From contig OZ021731.1 of assembly GCA_963978545.1 (NCBI GenBank), positions 28,182,593 through 28,246,592 of the forward strand: DNA of 64,000 nt, in the 5' to 3' direction. The notes under the pieces were generated by a model that saw only the letters and a list, made by a program, of their open reading frames with translations, ran no database searches and had not been told where the DNA came from. The first letter of the stretch is position 1. Every line of letters starts with the position of its first letter. The DNA is from Linyphia triangularis. Its lineage: Eukaryota > Arthropoda > Arachnida > Araneae > Linyphiidae. Positions 21,319 to 32,936 of the stretch are shown piece after piece. Position numbers and translations under genes: made by a program.

Positions 21319-21899
21319 CAAGGCGAGACCGAAAAGTAAGGTGACTGATGTCATAATAATCGCTGTATTATATATTTGCAGATAAATACATCACTGTCCT
21401 TCAAAGTAGTTCCCGCCGTCTACAATACACTTCTGACAACGTTCATACAAGTTCTTGAAACTTGTGAAAAAATCCTCCTTTGAGACTGTCTTAAGTTCCT
21501 TGGTAACAGCTGCTTGAATGTCCGAGATGCTTGAAAATCGGTTTCCCTTCAGTGCAAATTTCAGTTGTGGAAAGGGGGGAATAAGGAGTTTGTAATACTA
21601 ATATTACACCCTCCTTATTCCCCTTATCTAGCGCCAGCAGATTTTTTCCTCTTTCCGCGACTGAAATTGGCACTGAAGGGAAACCGATTTTCAAGCATCT
21701 CGGACATTCAAGCAGCTGTTACCAAGGAACTTAAGACAGTCTCAAAGGAGGACTTTTTCACAAGTTTCAAGAACTTGTATGAACGTTGTCAGAAGTGTAT
21801 TGTAGACGGCGGGGAATTACTTTGAAGGACAGTGATCTGCAAATATATAATACAGCGATTATTATGACATCAGTCACCTTACTTTTCGGTCCCACCTTG
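21319..21899. mobile_element. Foldback element made of two inverted mariner 3' ends, TA target
   Basis: Ends CAAGGCGAGACCGAAAAG and CTTTTCGGTCCCACCTTG, flanked by TA (21317-21318, 21900-21901). Both arms, about 245 bp each, contain the same mariner transposase C-terminus and 3' end in opposite orientation. About 90 bp of spacer separates them. Confidence 0.88.
21607..21825 (+). pseudogene. Mariner transposase C-terminal fragment
   Basis: The frame reads HPPYSPYLAPADFFLFPRLK and ends with ERCQKCIVDGGELL and a stop. This is the last ~70 residues of an irritans/mori-like mariner transposase. The third catalytic Asp (in LAPAD) is kept, while the SPD motif has become SPY. The blocks with the first two Asp are absent, so it cannot act as a transposase. 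The mirrored arm on the minus strand is frame-broken. Confidence 0.88.
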
Positions 21900-22129
21900 T
21901 ATAATAATTAGTACTCTAATTTATTATTATTCAGTTATTTTTGCGACTCAAAATAACGCTGCATATATTTTCTTCTTTTTTTACATTTTAACTGTTTTCA
22001 CCACTGGATGACGCACAGAACATTTTCGTTCTTTTTCTATCAGTAAACACATTAGAATTGTAAAATTATGATGAATCTAGTAGTTATGTTTCTGTCTTAT
22101 ATGATAGTAGTTGATTTGTTCGCTACGAC

Positions 22130-22262
22130 CTGTTTTTATACACAATGATGGCCAATAAGTCCGGGACCTACAGCTTAACATGGATTCCGAACCATAACGA
22201 ACATCAATGCCTAATGCGGCACCTTTGGCATGCGAGGCCAGAGTGCTAACCACACAGTGATT
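22130..22262 (-). mobile_element. SINE family D, copy D3, partial
   Basis: Reverse copy: ACCTGTTTTTATACACAATG, CATGGATTCCGAACC and TGCGAGGCCAGAGTGC match the complement of family D, with a small deletion across the B box. Confidence 0.8.
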
Positions 22263-22299
22263 AGGTGACCAATATTCTTAGTAGTAAAATTGTATGGAA

Positions 22300-22972
22300 C
22301 AGTGGTAGAAGTGGAAGAAAAAAAGTGGGGGGGGGGGGGGATGCCCAAAAGTTGGTGGCAAGTGCACCCCTCACGGTATTTGTTATCTTTTTATAACTGT
22401 ATGATATACAAATGCCAATTATTTTTTTTTTTTTTTACTTATGAAAACTATAAATCACTTTTTCTCAGTGTCACTACATTTTGCTTTTCCCTACATGCTT
22501 GATAAAAAATTTTAAAAAGAAAAATTACGTTTATCTAATTTTACTACTATTTAATATTCCGTGGTCAGAATATTTTAATATTTCAAGAAATTAAAAAAAA
22601 AAATTTAGTGGCTAAAGCTGGAAAAATAGTAGGAAATTAAAAAAAAAAAAAACTCAAACTTTAAAAAAAAAGTTATACAATTTTGTACGTAGTGCATGAC
22701 TCGGAAGACAGTGATAGGACGATTTTTTCCAACAATTTTGTCATTTATTATTTATACAAGTATTGTATCATTCATTCAAAAACTTAAAGTAAAAAAAAAA
22801 ATGCGAAAGATATTTTCCCATTTTGTGCTAGAAAAGGTAATTTTAATTTTCTTTATTAGTTTTTAGGTAGAATGATGTTTTTAGAAGTGGGGGGGGGGGG
22901 GGAATGGATTTCAGTGGTTTTTGAAGTGAGGGGACGCGTCACCCCGCGTCTATACCCACACTTCTAGTACTG
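22300..22972. mobile_element. hAT-type MITE, family I, copy I1
   Basis: Ends CAGTGGTAGAAGTGGAAG and CCACACTTCTAGTACTG. Flanking 8-mers GTATGGAA and TTACGGAA match at six of eight positions, as expected of an aged hAT duplication. Contains long G tracts near both ends (22326, 22888) and AT-rich middle. No coding. Confidence 0.8.
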
Positions 22973-23234
22973 TTACGGAAAAATAATTATTTGAACTTGG
23001 TCAAATATACCTTTATAACGTCTGATACACAGGACACTTCAATGTCCCTTACATTGGTGGCTAGGTGCATATGTGACCTAGTAAAAATAATTATTTTTTC
23101 CCTATAACTTTTTCACTAACTAATATTATATAAATACATAACTAGTAAATTCATCATAGTTTTGCAATTCTAATTTGTTTACGAGTAGAAAAAAGAGCAC
23201 AAATTGTCATCCAGCGAAATGCCCCTTTCATTTT

Positions 23235-23730
23235 AAATCCTTCATATTAACTTTTGTCAATGGGAGCGGAGTCTGCGGAGGCCTAATTAACCCTCTTGCA
23301 GTCATCCAATCAAGCTGAAACTTGGAAGATAGGTTCGATGTCGATGACAATGCATTCTATCAAATTTTGGGACTGTTAGTGTCACTAAAAGGTCGCTTTT
23401 ACGGAATACTAATAAACCAAACTTGTCGTCATACAATCGCATTAAAATAGCATTGTACCGATCATTGTTGAAACGCTTTCCTGTTGCCAAATTTTTTTTA
23501 TAAATAAATAATAAAATAACTTTAATCAGAATAAGTAAATTACATTTGGGTGTGAGAGCATAAATTTACGTTCATTTTTAATAAATAAATTTCGAAACGT
23601 AGTTTGCGGTACATTTTGCTGATAGACATGTTTTTGATGTCGGCGCTGTGTTAATGAATATAAAAATTGATCATGCATGTAAAGGGTTTTTTAAAAACTC
23701 TATTTTTATGGGTTATATTATTGTAAAATT
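23235..23730 (+). repeat. Family E repeat, copy E3
   Basis: Near full-length; a deletion near 23640 joins TTTTTGATGT to CGGCGCTGTGTTAATG. Confidence 0.8.
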
Positions 23731-24757
23731 ACTTTTGAATGTGATTCGATGACGTCGATCAAGTGCAAAAATTTTGTACGTTTGGGCGTTTTTCGTATTT
23801 TATTCAATTCGTGGTGTAGTATAGACCAAACTGCACGGAAACCAAGACACAATAAGTGGTCTGCAAAAAGTGATCTACATTTTCAGGAAAGGGGGCCTTC
23901 CAGGAGGAATTTCATGGGGACCCGAAACGCATTAATGTCCCATAGTCTAGAAAGCTCGGAAAACAATTAGGCAGCCGTGATCCTCGACTTGTTTGGGAAA
24001 TTTGCTACCGATTATTTTCAAGAACCAAACCCAATTCGCAGCACCCCTTACCATACCAAGAAGCCCAAGCAAACCCAACAAAAACCTTCCAATTCCGACA
24101 AAAAACTTTTTATTATAGATTTTCTTTTTTCCCCCTCCCCATCATGTGTAACTTCCTGCTGAGCCCAGGAAGCTTCGCTTTTGCGCAGGATGTAGCCTAT
24201 ATACGGAGAGAGAGAGAGCTTTTGTAGTTGGAAAAAGATGGCGTCCTTTTCATCTTTTTGGGGATAATACTTTTTCGTTTTGTATTTTGTTACCCCTCTG
24301 CGAGTGTGGGGAGAGAGACTACCCTGCATATTTAACAGCCCGCAGTAGGGGAGAAGGGGGGGGGGGAGAGTTAGGAATGAATAAAATAAAATGGAAAAGA
24401 TAGGAGCACGGGGTTTTTAGTGGCTGTCGGGCTCGTTTCGGTGACTTTTTTGTTGTTGTCGTGCGAGTGAATGAGTTTGCCATCTGCCGTGGAAATAATT
24501 AGTTGGGGATTTTGGAGAGGTTTCTTTTTTTTTCGGTTGTTGTAGCTTCGAGGCGACATTTTGGGAGGGCTGGTATTTCTTATTTATTGTACACGGTCTT
24601 TGAAAAAGGACTCCATAGCTTTGAAATGATATGCAGTGCGAAATAGGGAGAGATGGAGACGAGTAGTGTTTGAATAGACGGGAATGGAATTTTGAATACG
24701 TTGGGTTTGCAAAAGTATTGGTTGTGTAAAATCTTAATGAGGTGTTTCAATTTTAAG
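23731..24757. other. 1 kb of apparently unique sequence, no gene supported
   Basis: Not matched to any repeat in the window. It is less AT-rich than its surroundings and includes a GAGAGAGAGAGAG run, a G tract (24355-24366) and T tracts. Short frames on both strands (for example 24371-24559 minus) show no domain. It may be host intergenic or intronic DNA. Confidence 0.45.
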
Positions 24758-25487
24758 CTAGGGGTGTTGAACATCGCACAACTTTCAGTTACGCTACAAT
24801 ACTGCAGCGGATTTGTGTCGTCTACCGTATTTATATTTTCATCATTCATTCAGTAAATATGGACAGTTTGGCGATATTTTTTGAATTAATTCTTGTATAG
24901 GTCTTTTTTTTTTTTTTTTTTAAATTCTGCCAAAATGATGATTTTGGCGATATACTTTTCTATAATTTTTATTCTTCTATAATTTTCTATAATTTTTATT
25001 CTTCTATAATTTTCTATAATTTTTATTATTTTTTCCTTTCTTATAAGTGAAACTGAGGTGAGAAGAAAAAACGATCGTTGATGAGGTAGGCTCAAGGAAA
25101 GAGAACTCTGTGTTGAAGGCATTCGTTTTTCAACTTTTTTCTCCACTAAAGCATTTTTACGGGAATTTCAGAGGTGGGGCTGTACACCTAAAGAAGCATT
25201 ACCACAGAGATTCTGAACAAAATCGTTAGAGCCATTTTTTAGCAATTATTGAAAAGCATATTTTTTTTTCAATGACAGCTGCCCTATGCGCATGCGCGAT
25301 TTTGACGAAAACCTTAACGGTAGGTCCTTGTGCCAACACCAACCCGCACACCAAATTTAAACATCGTAGGTCAATTTGTTCGGGAATTATGCTGATCGCA
25401 GATAGACATTTTTTGTAGATCATTTTTTTTTTAAATCAGAATGTTTCAGAACGTGGAGAAATATGCACAAAAAAACAAACGATTTTT
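24758..25487 (+). repeat. Family A repeat, copy A2, joined head-on to inverted copy A3
   Basis: Runs from CTAGGGGTGTTGAACATCGC to the T-rich segment near the end of the consensus, lacking the terminal hairpin. A3 follows in mirror orientation. A small tandem repeat of TTCTATAATTTTTATTC units lies at 24955-25030. Confidence 0.85.
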
Positions 25488-25989
25488 TTTTTTTTGCATT
25501 TCTCCACGCTTTGGAACATCCTGATCTCAAAAAAGTTATCTAGAAAAATATCTGCCTATGTGTGTGTATGTGGTCAGCATAACTCCCGAACAAATTGACC
25601 TACGATGTTTAAATTTGGTGTGCGGGTTGGTGTTGGCACAAGGACCTACCGTTAAGGTTTAGTCAAAATCGAGCATGCGCATAGAGCAGCTGTCATTAAA
25701 GAAAACATCATGTTTTTTTGTAATTGCTAAGAAACGGCTCCAACGATTTTGTTCAGAATCGCTGTGGTAATGTCTCTTAAGGTGTTCTAAACATCCCCAC
25801 CTCCGAAATTCTCGTAAAAAATGCTTTAACACTAGATTGCCCAAGGGAGTCATTTTGACTGCTTTTTAATTTCAGTTAGAAAAACAATTATGTATATGAT
25901 GACACAATTTCTTAGAATTTTGTGACTTTTTGTACAGCATATAAATGCGTTTATAAATAATTGTAGTTACCTCCCCCTCCTTCATTTCC

Positions 25990-25992
<3 letters not shown>

Positions 25993-26033
<41 letters not shown>
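25993..26033. repeat. (TA)n microsatellite
   Basis: About 20 TA units inside the piggyBac MITE, just left of the Helitron. Confidence 0.95.
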
Positions 26034-26035
<2 letters not shown>

Positions 26036-26061
26036 GTGTGTGTTATATAAATTTCTTTACA

Positions 26062-26913
26062 TCTATATATATAATTCTCTTGCGTGCCGCCCAAATTCGG
26101 TTGTATTTCTGTTAGCAGAATGGCAACGACTTCAAATAAGCTATCACAAATCTTCTAAATGTATTTTATGCACGAATTTCCAAATTCAGCAATTCAGCCA
26201 ATCACAATATATCTTTCGAAATTTGACTAATACAAATGGCAGCAGAAAACAACTTGGATTCGCAATATTTTGTTTTTCTTATTACAGTCTACAGAAACAA
26301 ATTATTGCCTATTTGAAACGTATTGATTTAATATTTACAATGATGCAAGATGTGTACATTTCTTCTGGCTTAGAATTCCGCGAACTCTTTTTCTTGCACA
26401 ATTAAAACAAGCCAGATTTGTTTCGATTTGGCTTATAATCACAACATATTTATTATGAACGTTTTCCGGATAAATGGCTCTAAAAACTGAGCACGGAATT
26501 TCCTGTAAGAATATTAAGGTTTTCATGCTCACATTCACATCGATTGAATAAATACTTCAGCATTGCGGATAAACAATTTGACTGTGTTATGTATTAAGTA
26601 TCGCTAAAAGGATTATGCAAACATATGATTGCTAATATTGCTTCGTTAAGATATTTCGATGGGCAACTTTAATTATTTTGGCTCCTCATACAAACCAGTC
26701 CATAAATTTAAATTACTTTCTGAAATAATTTATCTTCTTTAAATATATCATGGCACAATATCACTTTTCAAGAATTTTATTGATTATGCAGGTGATATAG
26801 CTTTTTCTAGGGTATATTTTAAATGCCTCACTTTGAAGCGAGCGGACCAAGGGGATTGCATTGCAATCCAGGGGGTTGGCGAGCGTTAGAGAGCAGGGGG
26901 CGGAGCCCCCTAG
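26062..26913 (+). mobile_element. Non-autonomous Helitron, 852 bp
   Basis: Begins TCTATATATATAATTCTC and ends with a GC-rich hairpin, GGGGGCGGAGCCCCC, then TAG, giving the CTAG terminus. It lies between host A and T without duplication. The subterminal GGGGGTTGGCGAGCGTTAG is shared, in reverse, with the Helitron at 40575. No Rep/helicase coding. Confidence 0.88.
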
Positions 26914-27116
26914 TATTAGTTATTCTTTCACAATGCAGTCATTTTGACTACTTTTGGGCAATATAGGTATATACTAAGTTTCAGTCTTTCTAGTGTTAAT
27001 GGCGTTCTAGTGGAAAAACGAATGCTTTCAACACAGCGTTCTCTTTTCTTGAGCATACCTCATCAAAGATCGTTTATTCTTTTCCCCTTAATTTTGCTTA
27101 TAATAAAGGATAATAT

Positions 27117-27793
27117 TGTAATGAATTTTTGTATATTTGTAAATATTTGGTAGTATTAATTATGTAAAAAGGAAAAATTATGTACATTTCGCATAAGGCA
27201 GTGCAATAGTTTGTCTACGCTTTCCTGCAATGTGTCTATTAATGATTGAAAACGAGTTTTACAGAGATAATGCTGGGAAGCGAGTTTTACAAAGAGAAGG
27301 CCATTTAACATTATGGTAATGGCAATCTTGCCAAGTTGGCGACGGTTTGGCGACTAATTTTGGTCGCCAAATTTGGCAACATTTGGCGACCATTTGGGGA
27401 CATTTTCAGTCCCCATGTACATGTATAGGGCTTTTCGACTACGATCTGGAAAATCCTCCCAATTTCTATCTCTAGAAGATTCACGAAGTATTGACTTTCT
27501 ATATAAAGCCGGCCGTGAGTGGAGTTATCTAGTTAGTTGACTGGAGTTACTGAGTTAGCTGTCTCTCAGTGAGCATTCAGAGTAGTTCTAAAAGCGAACT
27601 GTATTGCATTGTCTTTTGCGGCGATTTGTAGCAGTTGTGTATCAAGTTTTTAAGTGCTGTTTTGTGCTCTATTGTTGTGTATAGAGCTGTATTGAGTCTA
27701 CTAGAACGAGAAGTTCTGGAGTTATATCGGAATAAATTTCTGCAAGTTTTGATCTGCTTTGGCTTCAAGTCTTTCAAACCCATCCACGCAACA
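27117..27793 (+). mobile_element. Solo LTR, 677 bp, TSD ATAT
   Basis: Starts TGTAATGAATTTTTG (decayed TGTTACG) and ends ACGCAACA, with ATAT duplicated at 27113-27116 and 27794-27797. A TATATAAAG box at 27500 and an AATAAA signal at 27731 fit U3 and R. The TTGGCGA array lies at 27330-27395. Confidence 0.9.
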
Positions 27794-28224
27794 ATATAAT
27801 GATTTCCGAAAAGTATATCGCCAAAATAGCCATATTGGCGGTATTTTTTTTTTAAAGACCCATGCAAGAATTATCGCCAAAAATATCGCCAAACTGGCCA
27901 TTTCTTCTAAATGAATGAATGGAAATATAAAAACGGTAAATGTCACGAATCCACGTCAGTATTATAGTGTAATTAAAAGTCGTGCGATGTTCCACACCCC
28001 TAAATATCTTATGAAATTACACAAAAGATCTTCTACACTTTTCTCATTTGGAGGAGAGGAGTGGATAAAGTAACTGTGCTTACAAATATTGTGTTTACTT
28101 TCTATTTTTATGGGATCTTTTTTTCTTTAGAACATTACAAAGCAATATGTTAATAGTAACAATGTGTTAATAGTTAATAGTAGTAGTTTTAAGCAATATG
28201 TTATAATAGAAAAACACATTTTTA

Positions 28225-28410
28225 ACGGTTTTTGGAGCGGGAAATAATATTTTTGTGTCCACTGTTGGGTAAGCGTAACAGAGGCGATCTTCCCTTTTCC
28301 CCCTGTGTGTTTCAGTACTCCACCAGTTTTGTTTATTGACAAATGGGTCTCATCTGCAAACCATATGCGGTCGTCATCAACGTCATTTACTCCCATCCAT
28401 CAGTTTTGCA
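28225..28410 (-). pseudogene. Possible Tc1/mariner-like transposase remnant
   Basis: The minus strand reads VDDDRIWFADETHLSI then NKTGGVLKHTGGKGKIASV. WFADET resembles the second Asp motif of mariner-type transposases. The frame is short and its upstream part is cut by MITE B2 at 28420. Identification rests on that motif only. Confidence 0.35.
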
Positions 28411-28419
28411 AACCTATTA

Positions 28420-29077
28420 GTCCGTGAGGCGAGTGCAATTTTTGGACCCCATCGAACATCATTCTGAATCTTTTATAGAAATTGGAGAAAAGTGAGTAGA
28501 TTACGAATCCACTGGTCTGCCGTGGCAAAAATGGCCGAAACTAGTCAAAAATCGACTTTTAATAAGTTGAACTAAATCCATTTGCCAAATGCGCCATAAC
28601 TTGCCAAATAATGAGAATTTTTTTTTATTTGGTAACCCTCGCTTTTTAATTTTCAATTAAGAAGGTTGCAGATGATTCAGATATCTGGCGACGGTCTACT
28701 GCATCTATTAAAAGGAAGCCAAGTTGGCAATAAACATTACGTCACTGATGACGTCACTGATGTCGCCAATTTGGCTTACTTTTAAAAGATACAAGTTTTA
28801 CCGAGCCGGAGATCAGAAATCGTTTGCGCTTTTTCTCATTGAAAATCAAAATACTGTGGGTTGCCAGACGAAAACGGTTATTCTCTTTTTGGCAAGTTAT
28901 GACATATTTGGCAATTGGATTTTAGTTCAACTCATTCCAAGTCGATTTTGGACCAGTTTCGGCCATTTTTACCACGGCAGACCAGTGAATTCGTAATCTA
29001 CTCACTTTTCCCCAATTTCTATAAAAGATTCAGAATGATGTTCGATGAGGTCCAAAAATTGCAGTCGCCTCTCGGAC
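28420..29077. mobile_element. Foldback MITE B, copy B2
   Basis: GTCCGTGAGGCGAGTGC to GCAGTCGCCTCTCGGAC, TA on both sides, 658 bp. One TGACGTCA at 28749. Confidence 0.9.
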
Positions 29078-29459
29078 TATATGAATATTTAAGATAATAC
29101 AAAAGCAGTCTGGTAACTTGTGTCGAAAAAAATCGATTTTTTTTTTTTTTTCTTTCTTACTTATTTCGAAAGTAAAATATATTGAGACGAAATTCGAAAT
29201 ATTAAGGAAGTTATAATGAATATTTGAGAGCGTCTATTTGTTGTTGAGCATCTGTTCTTGAAACTTTAAACGCGTTTTTCTCGAAACAACGTCGATCGGA
29301 AAGTGTGAAAAAGGAAATTTCTATCTGACTAATTGTTCTGAATTTTGTACACGTTATTCTACACATTAGTAGTTCTCGTCGGGAATAGGATTTTTTTTCT
29401 TTCCATCTCTAACTTTCCATTTTACAGTCCGATTGGTGCCCGAAAAAAATCATTTTCCG

Positions 29460-30165
29460 TCATTTAGTTATTTTTTAATAAAATTTAAAAATCCTTGTCC
29501 CAAAGAAAACGACAAGTCTATAGATTAATAATCAATTCGATTTTTTTACTTTCAATTACCCATATGTAATACATAGGATAATGAAAGTATAGTAATTAGT
29601 CAAAAAAAAAAATTGGATTTTTTTACATTGCTCCATTTTTTGGAACATCCTGATCTAAAAAAGTTATCTAGAAAAAATGTATGTGTGTACGTGGTCAGCA
29701 TAAATCCCGATCCAATTGACCTACGATGTTCAAATTTGGTGTGAGGGTTGGTGATGGCCCAAGAACCTACCATTAAGGTTTTAGTCAGAATCGCGCATGC
29801 GCATTGCATAGCCATTTAATTCTATTTCAATAAAATTTAATAATCCTAGTCCCAATGAGAACAAAAATTCTACAGATTAATAATCAATTCGATTTTTTTT
29901 TTACTTTCAATTACCCATATGTAATACATAGGATAATGAAAGTATAGTAATTAGTCAAAAAAAAAAATTGGATTTTTTTACATTGCTCCACTTTTTGGAA
30001 CATCCTGATCTAAAAAAAGTGATCTAGAAAAAATGTATGTGTGTACGTGGTCAGCATAACTCCCGATAAAATTGACCTACGATGTTCAAATTTGGTGTGA
30101 GGGTTGGTTAGGGTTTGGATTAGGGTTTTAGTCAAAATCGCGCATACAAATAGCGTAACTGCCAT
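29460..30165. repeat. Direct tandem duplication of about 351 bp including the end of a family A copy
   Basis: The segment from CATTTAGTTATTTTTTAATA at 29460 recurs from CATTTAATTCTATTTCAATA at 29811. Both contain the A terminal hairpin in reverse and continue to the TTAAGGTTTTAGTCA region. Confidence 0.8.
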
Positions 30166-30623
30166 TGAAAAAATCAAGTTTTTCAATAATTGCTAAAAAA
30201 CGGCTGTAACGAATTTATTCAAAATCGCTGTGGTAATGCCTCTTAAGGTGTTCTAAACGTCCCCACCTCCGAAATTCCACTTAAAAATGCTTTAATGTTG
30301 AAAAAGTTGAAAAACAAATGCCCTCAACACAGAGTTCTCTTTTCTTGAGCGTACCTCATCAACGATCGTTTTTTCTTTTCCCTTCAGTTCACTTATAAGG
30401 AAGGATAATATAAGAATTGTCGAAAAGTATATCTCCAAAAAGCACTTTTTTTTTTTTTTTTTTTTTTTTTTTCTAAATGCCCATCGCAAAATTATCGCAA
30501 AAAATATCGCCAAACTGGCTACTTTTTCTAAATGAATGATGAAAATATAAATACGGTAAATGACACAAATCCTTGTCAGTATTGTACTGTAATTGAAAGT
30601 TGTGCGATGTTCCACACCCCTAG
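29902..30623 (-). repeat. Family A repeat, copy A4
   Basis: Full-length reverse copy, from ACTTTCAATTACCCATATG to TTCCACACCCCTAG. A T tract at 30446-30472 replaces part of the middle. Confidence 0.85.
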
Positions 30624-30891
30624 TTTTTGAGGCGTCTACTTTGATCAATAATATTAATAATAATAATAATAATAAAACGTTGTAAAATTAAGTAAGTTTT
30701 TTTTTTTTTTTTTTGTAAGCATTAGATATCAATAATAACATACTAAAATAACAAAACCATTGAATTTTATTTTCGCGCAAAAAAAATTTCCCATCAAGAC
30801 GTAAAAAAACATGCCAAGTTACCAGCCTACTACTTTAAGATTCCATCCGTCTCGATCCAAAAAATGGCTTCTGGTTTTAAAGTTTCGGTTG

Positions 30892-31032
30892 GACCGCGAG
30901 GTTGCGGGTTCGAGTCCCGTGTTAGGCATGGGTGTTTGTAAATGTATGTTGGTTTGTTAAATGACGAAATGTTTCGGCGCATTATAGCCCTTGTGTTGCT
31001 GACGGCGCCAGATAATCTGAATACAACCAACC
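30892..31032 (+). mobile_element. SINE family C, copy C9, 5'-truncated, 13-bp TSD
   Basis: Starts within the tRNA-like head (CCGCGAGGTTGCGGG) and ends ATACAACCAACC. AAAGTTTCGGTTG flanks it at 30879-30891 and 31033-31045. Confidence 0.92.
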
Positions 31033-31045
31033 AAAGTTTCGGTTG

Positions 31046-31670
31046 TGTTCTTGACATAATGTGTTCTGAGAAGCGGCAGGTAAAAACCTTCTCCTTTTTA
31101 CGTTTAAATAACTATAGGTGAGGTTAACCATGTTCCTGAGGCAAAGGTATCTTTTCGTCTTCGTTCCAAAATCTGTAAAAATGTGTCTTTCCAATATAAA
31201 ATATTTCCTATAAGGATATTTTGTGTTCTAAAGGGGAAAAAAATCCCATTAAATAGATAGTAAGCAGAATATTTATTAGCACATTGACGCTATCCACCCC
31301 CGGATGAGAATCAAGTAAGCAATTTCACAAAAATATGTATTTTAAAGTATTGTATGATATTGGAATAAGTAATATTGTATTTTATGAGATTGCTGGAATA
31401 TAGGCTCTTTTTCCATTATTATCAAGAATTATTAAAATTTACTATCTTTATATTAGTGCAATATCGTAAAAGTATATCTTTTTTTAAAAAAAATTAAGGT
31501 ATTGAAATAAATTATTGCGCAATGATTAATTACCTGGTTAGTGCTCTTACTTTTTTCTTACAATATTTCTTAACTAATTTTATTCAAATAAGAATAATTA
31601 ATTAAATTTAAAATAATTAAAAACTAATTTAATACAAATAAATCAAACAATTCGAGAAAAATTCGTAATA
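31046..31670. other. AT-rich sequence, nothing recognised
   Basis: No repeat or coding match between the SINE and MITE B3. Confidence 0.4.
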
Positions 31671-32328
31671 GACTGAGAGGCGACTGCAATTTTTGGACCC
31701 CATCGAACATCATTCTGAATTTTTTATAGAAATTGGAGAAAAGGGAGTAGATTACGAATCCACCGGTCTGCCGTGGCAAAAATGGCCGAAACTGGTCAAA
31801 AATCGACTTTTAATAAGTTGAACTAAATCCAATTGCCAAATGCGCCATAACTTGTCAAATAATGAGAATTTTTTTTTTATTTGGTAACCCTCACTCTTTA
31901 ATTTTCAATTAAGAAGGCTGCAGACGATTCAGATATCTGGCGACGGTCTACTTGCATCTATTAAAAGGGAGCCAAGTTGCCAATAAACATTACGTCACTG
32001 ATGACGTAACTAATGTCGCCAATTTGGCTTACTTTTAAAAGATACAAATTTTCCGAGCCAGAGATCAGAAATCGCTTACGCTTTTTCTCATTGAAATCAA
32101 AATGCAATGGATTGTCAAACGAAAAAGTTTGTTCTCTTTTTAGCAAGTTATGACATATTTGCAATCGGATTTTAGTTCAACTCATTCCAAGTCGATTTTT
32201 GATCAGTTTCGGCCATTTTTGCCACAGCAGACCAGTGGATTCGTAATCTGCTCACTTTTCTCCATTTTATATAAAAAAATTCGGAATGATGTTCGATGGG
32301 TTCCGAAAATTGCAGTCGCTTCTCGGAC
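31671..32328. mobile_element. Foldback MITE B, copy B3
   Basis: GACTGAGAGGCGACTGC to GCAGTCGCTTCTCGGAC, TA on both sides, 658 bp. Confidence 0.9.
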
Positions 32329-32379
32329 TATAACGTGTTATGAAGGTAGGTTCAATATATTCAGTTCATGAAAAAAGCG

Positions 32380-32638
32380 CAAGGGCGTAGCCAGAATTTT
32401 TTTTCGGAAGGAGATATGAAATTATAACTCAACAAATTAGAACTATAACTTTTTGTTATTAATGCCAAATATATTTAGTTAAAAGTACTTTTCCTACGTA
32501 TGTTTAGAAATTTAAAAACATTTTAAATAAATTTACCATTTTAAATAAACAATCGTTTGGTTTTTGTGTTCTGATAGAACACTGAAAAATTTCGGGAGGG
32601 GATATATCCCCACATCCCTCTCCCTGTCTACGCACCCG
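32380..32638. mobile_element. hAT-type MITE related to 5374-5651
   Basis: Ends CAAGGGCGTAGCCAGA and CTGTCTACGCACCCG, flanking 8-mers AAAAAGCG and AAAAAGTA (six of eight match). Shares GGGGATATATCCCC with the copy at 5374. Confidence 0.75.
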
Positions 32639-32799
32639 AAAAAGTAATGTCCGGAAATTTTGGGCCAATTTTCCCTTTTTACTTTATTTTGATTCCATAA
32701 AAAGCGAGAAAAAACAACCGAAATCAGAAACTTTTTTGAAATCCGTTCGATAATTCCCGAGTCATACCTCTCTTAAAACCACGTCAGCAACGAGACTAG

Positions 32800-32936
32800 C
32801 GGCACTGTGACGTCACACTACGTCACCCGCCACGATTTTCGCCCAGTCATCGAGGCTATTCCAAGTTCGTTTGGATCGCTGTAGCTTACGTTTTCAATCG
32901 CTTTTAATCTTGCATTCTTTTGATCGCTTTGCAATT
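32800..32936 (+). promoter_or_regulatory. CRE-bearing upstream region of a THAP first exon
   Basis: GTGACGTCACACTACGTCAC (one full TGACGTCA at 32808 and a second ACGTCAC half) lies about 125 bp before the ATG. The three other short THAP exons have a similar arrangement. A role in transcription is inferred from the motif. Confidence 0.45.

Larger units (their letters stand above)
25830..26995. mobile_element. piggyBac-type element, TTAA target, hosting a Helitron
   Basis: Ends CACTAGATTGCCCAAGGG and TCAGTCTTTCTAGTG are flanked by TTAA on both sides (25826-25829, 26996-26999). Subterminal blocks GTCATTTTGACTGC and CAGTCATTTTGACTAC are inside. Without the Helitron it is about 314 bp, so a piggyBac MITE. 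Removing it restores ATGCTTTAATGGCGT of family A. Confidence 0.9.
25488..28002 (-). repeat. Family A repeat, copy A3, hosting piggyBac, Helitron and LTR insertions
   Basis: Its pieces are 25488-25829, 26996-27116 and 27794-28002. Together they rebuild the family A consensus in reverse, from the T-rich 3' region to the TTCCACACCCCTA end. Confidence 0.88.

Noticed and set aside
30105..30127. Telomere-like GGTTAGGGTTTGGATTAGGG
   Set aside because: Only two degenerate units, sitting inside a family A copy where related copies have unrelated words.
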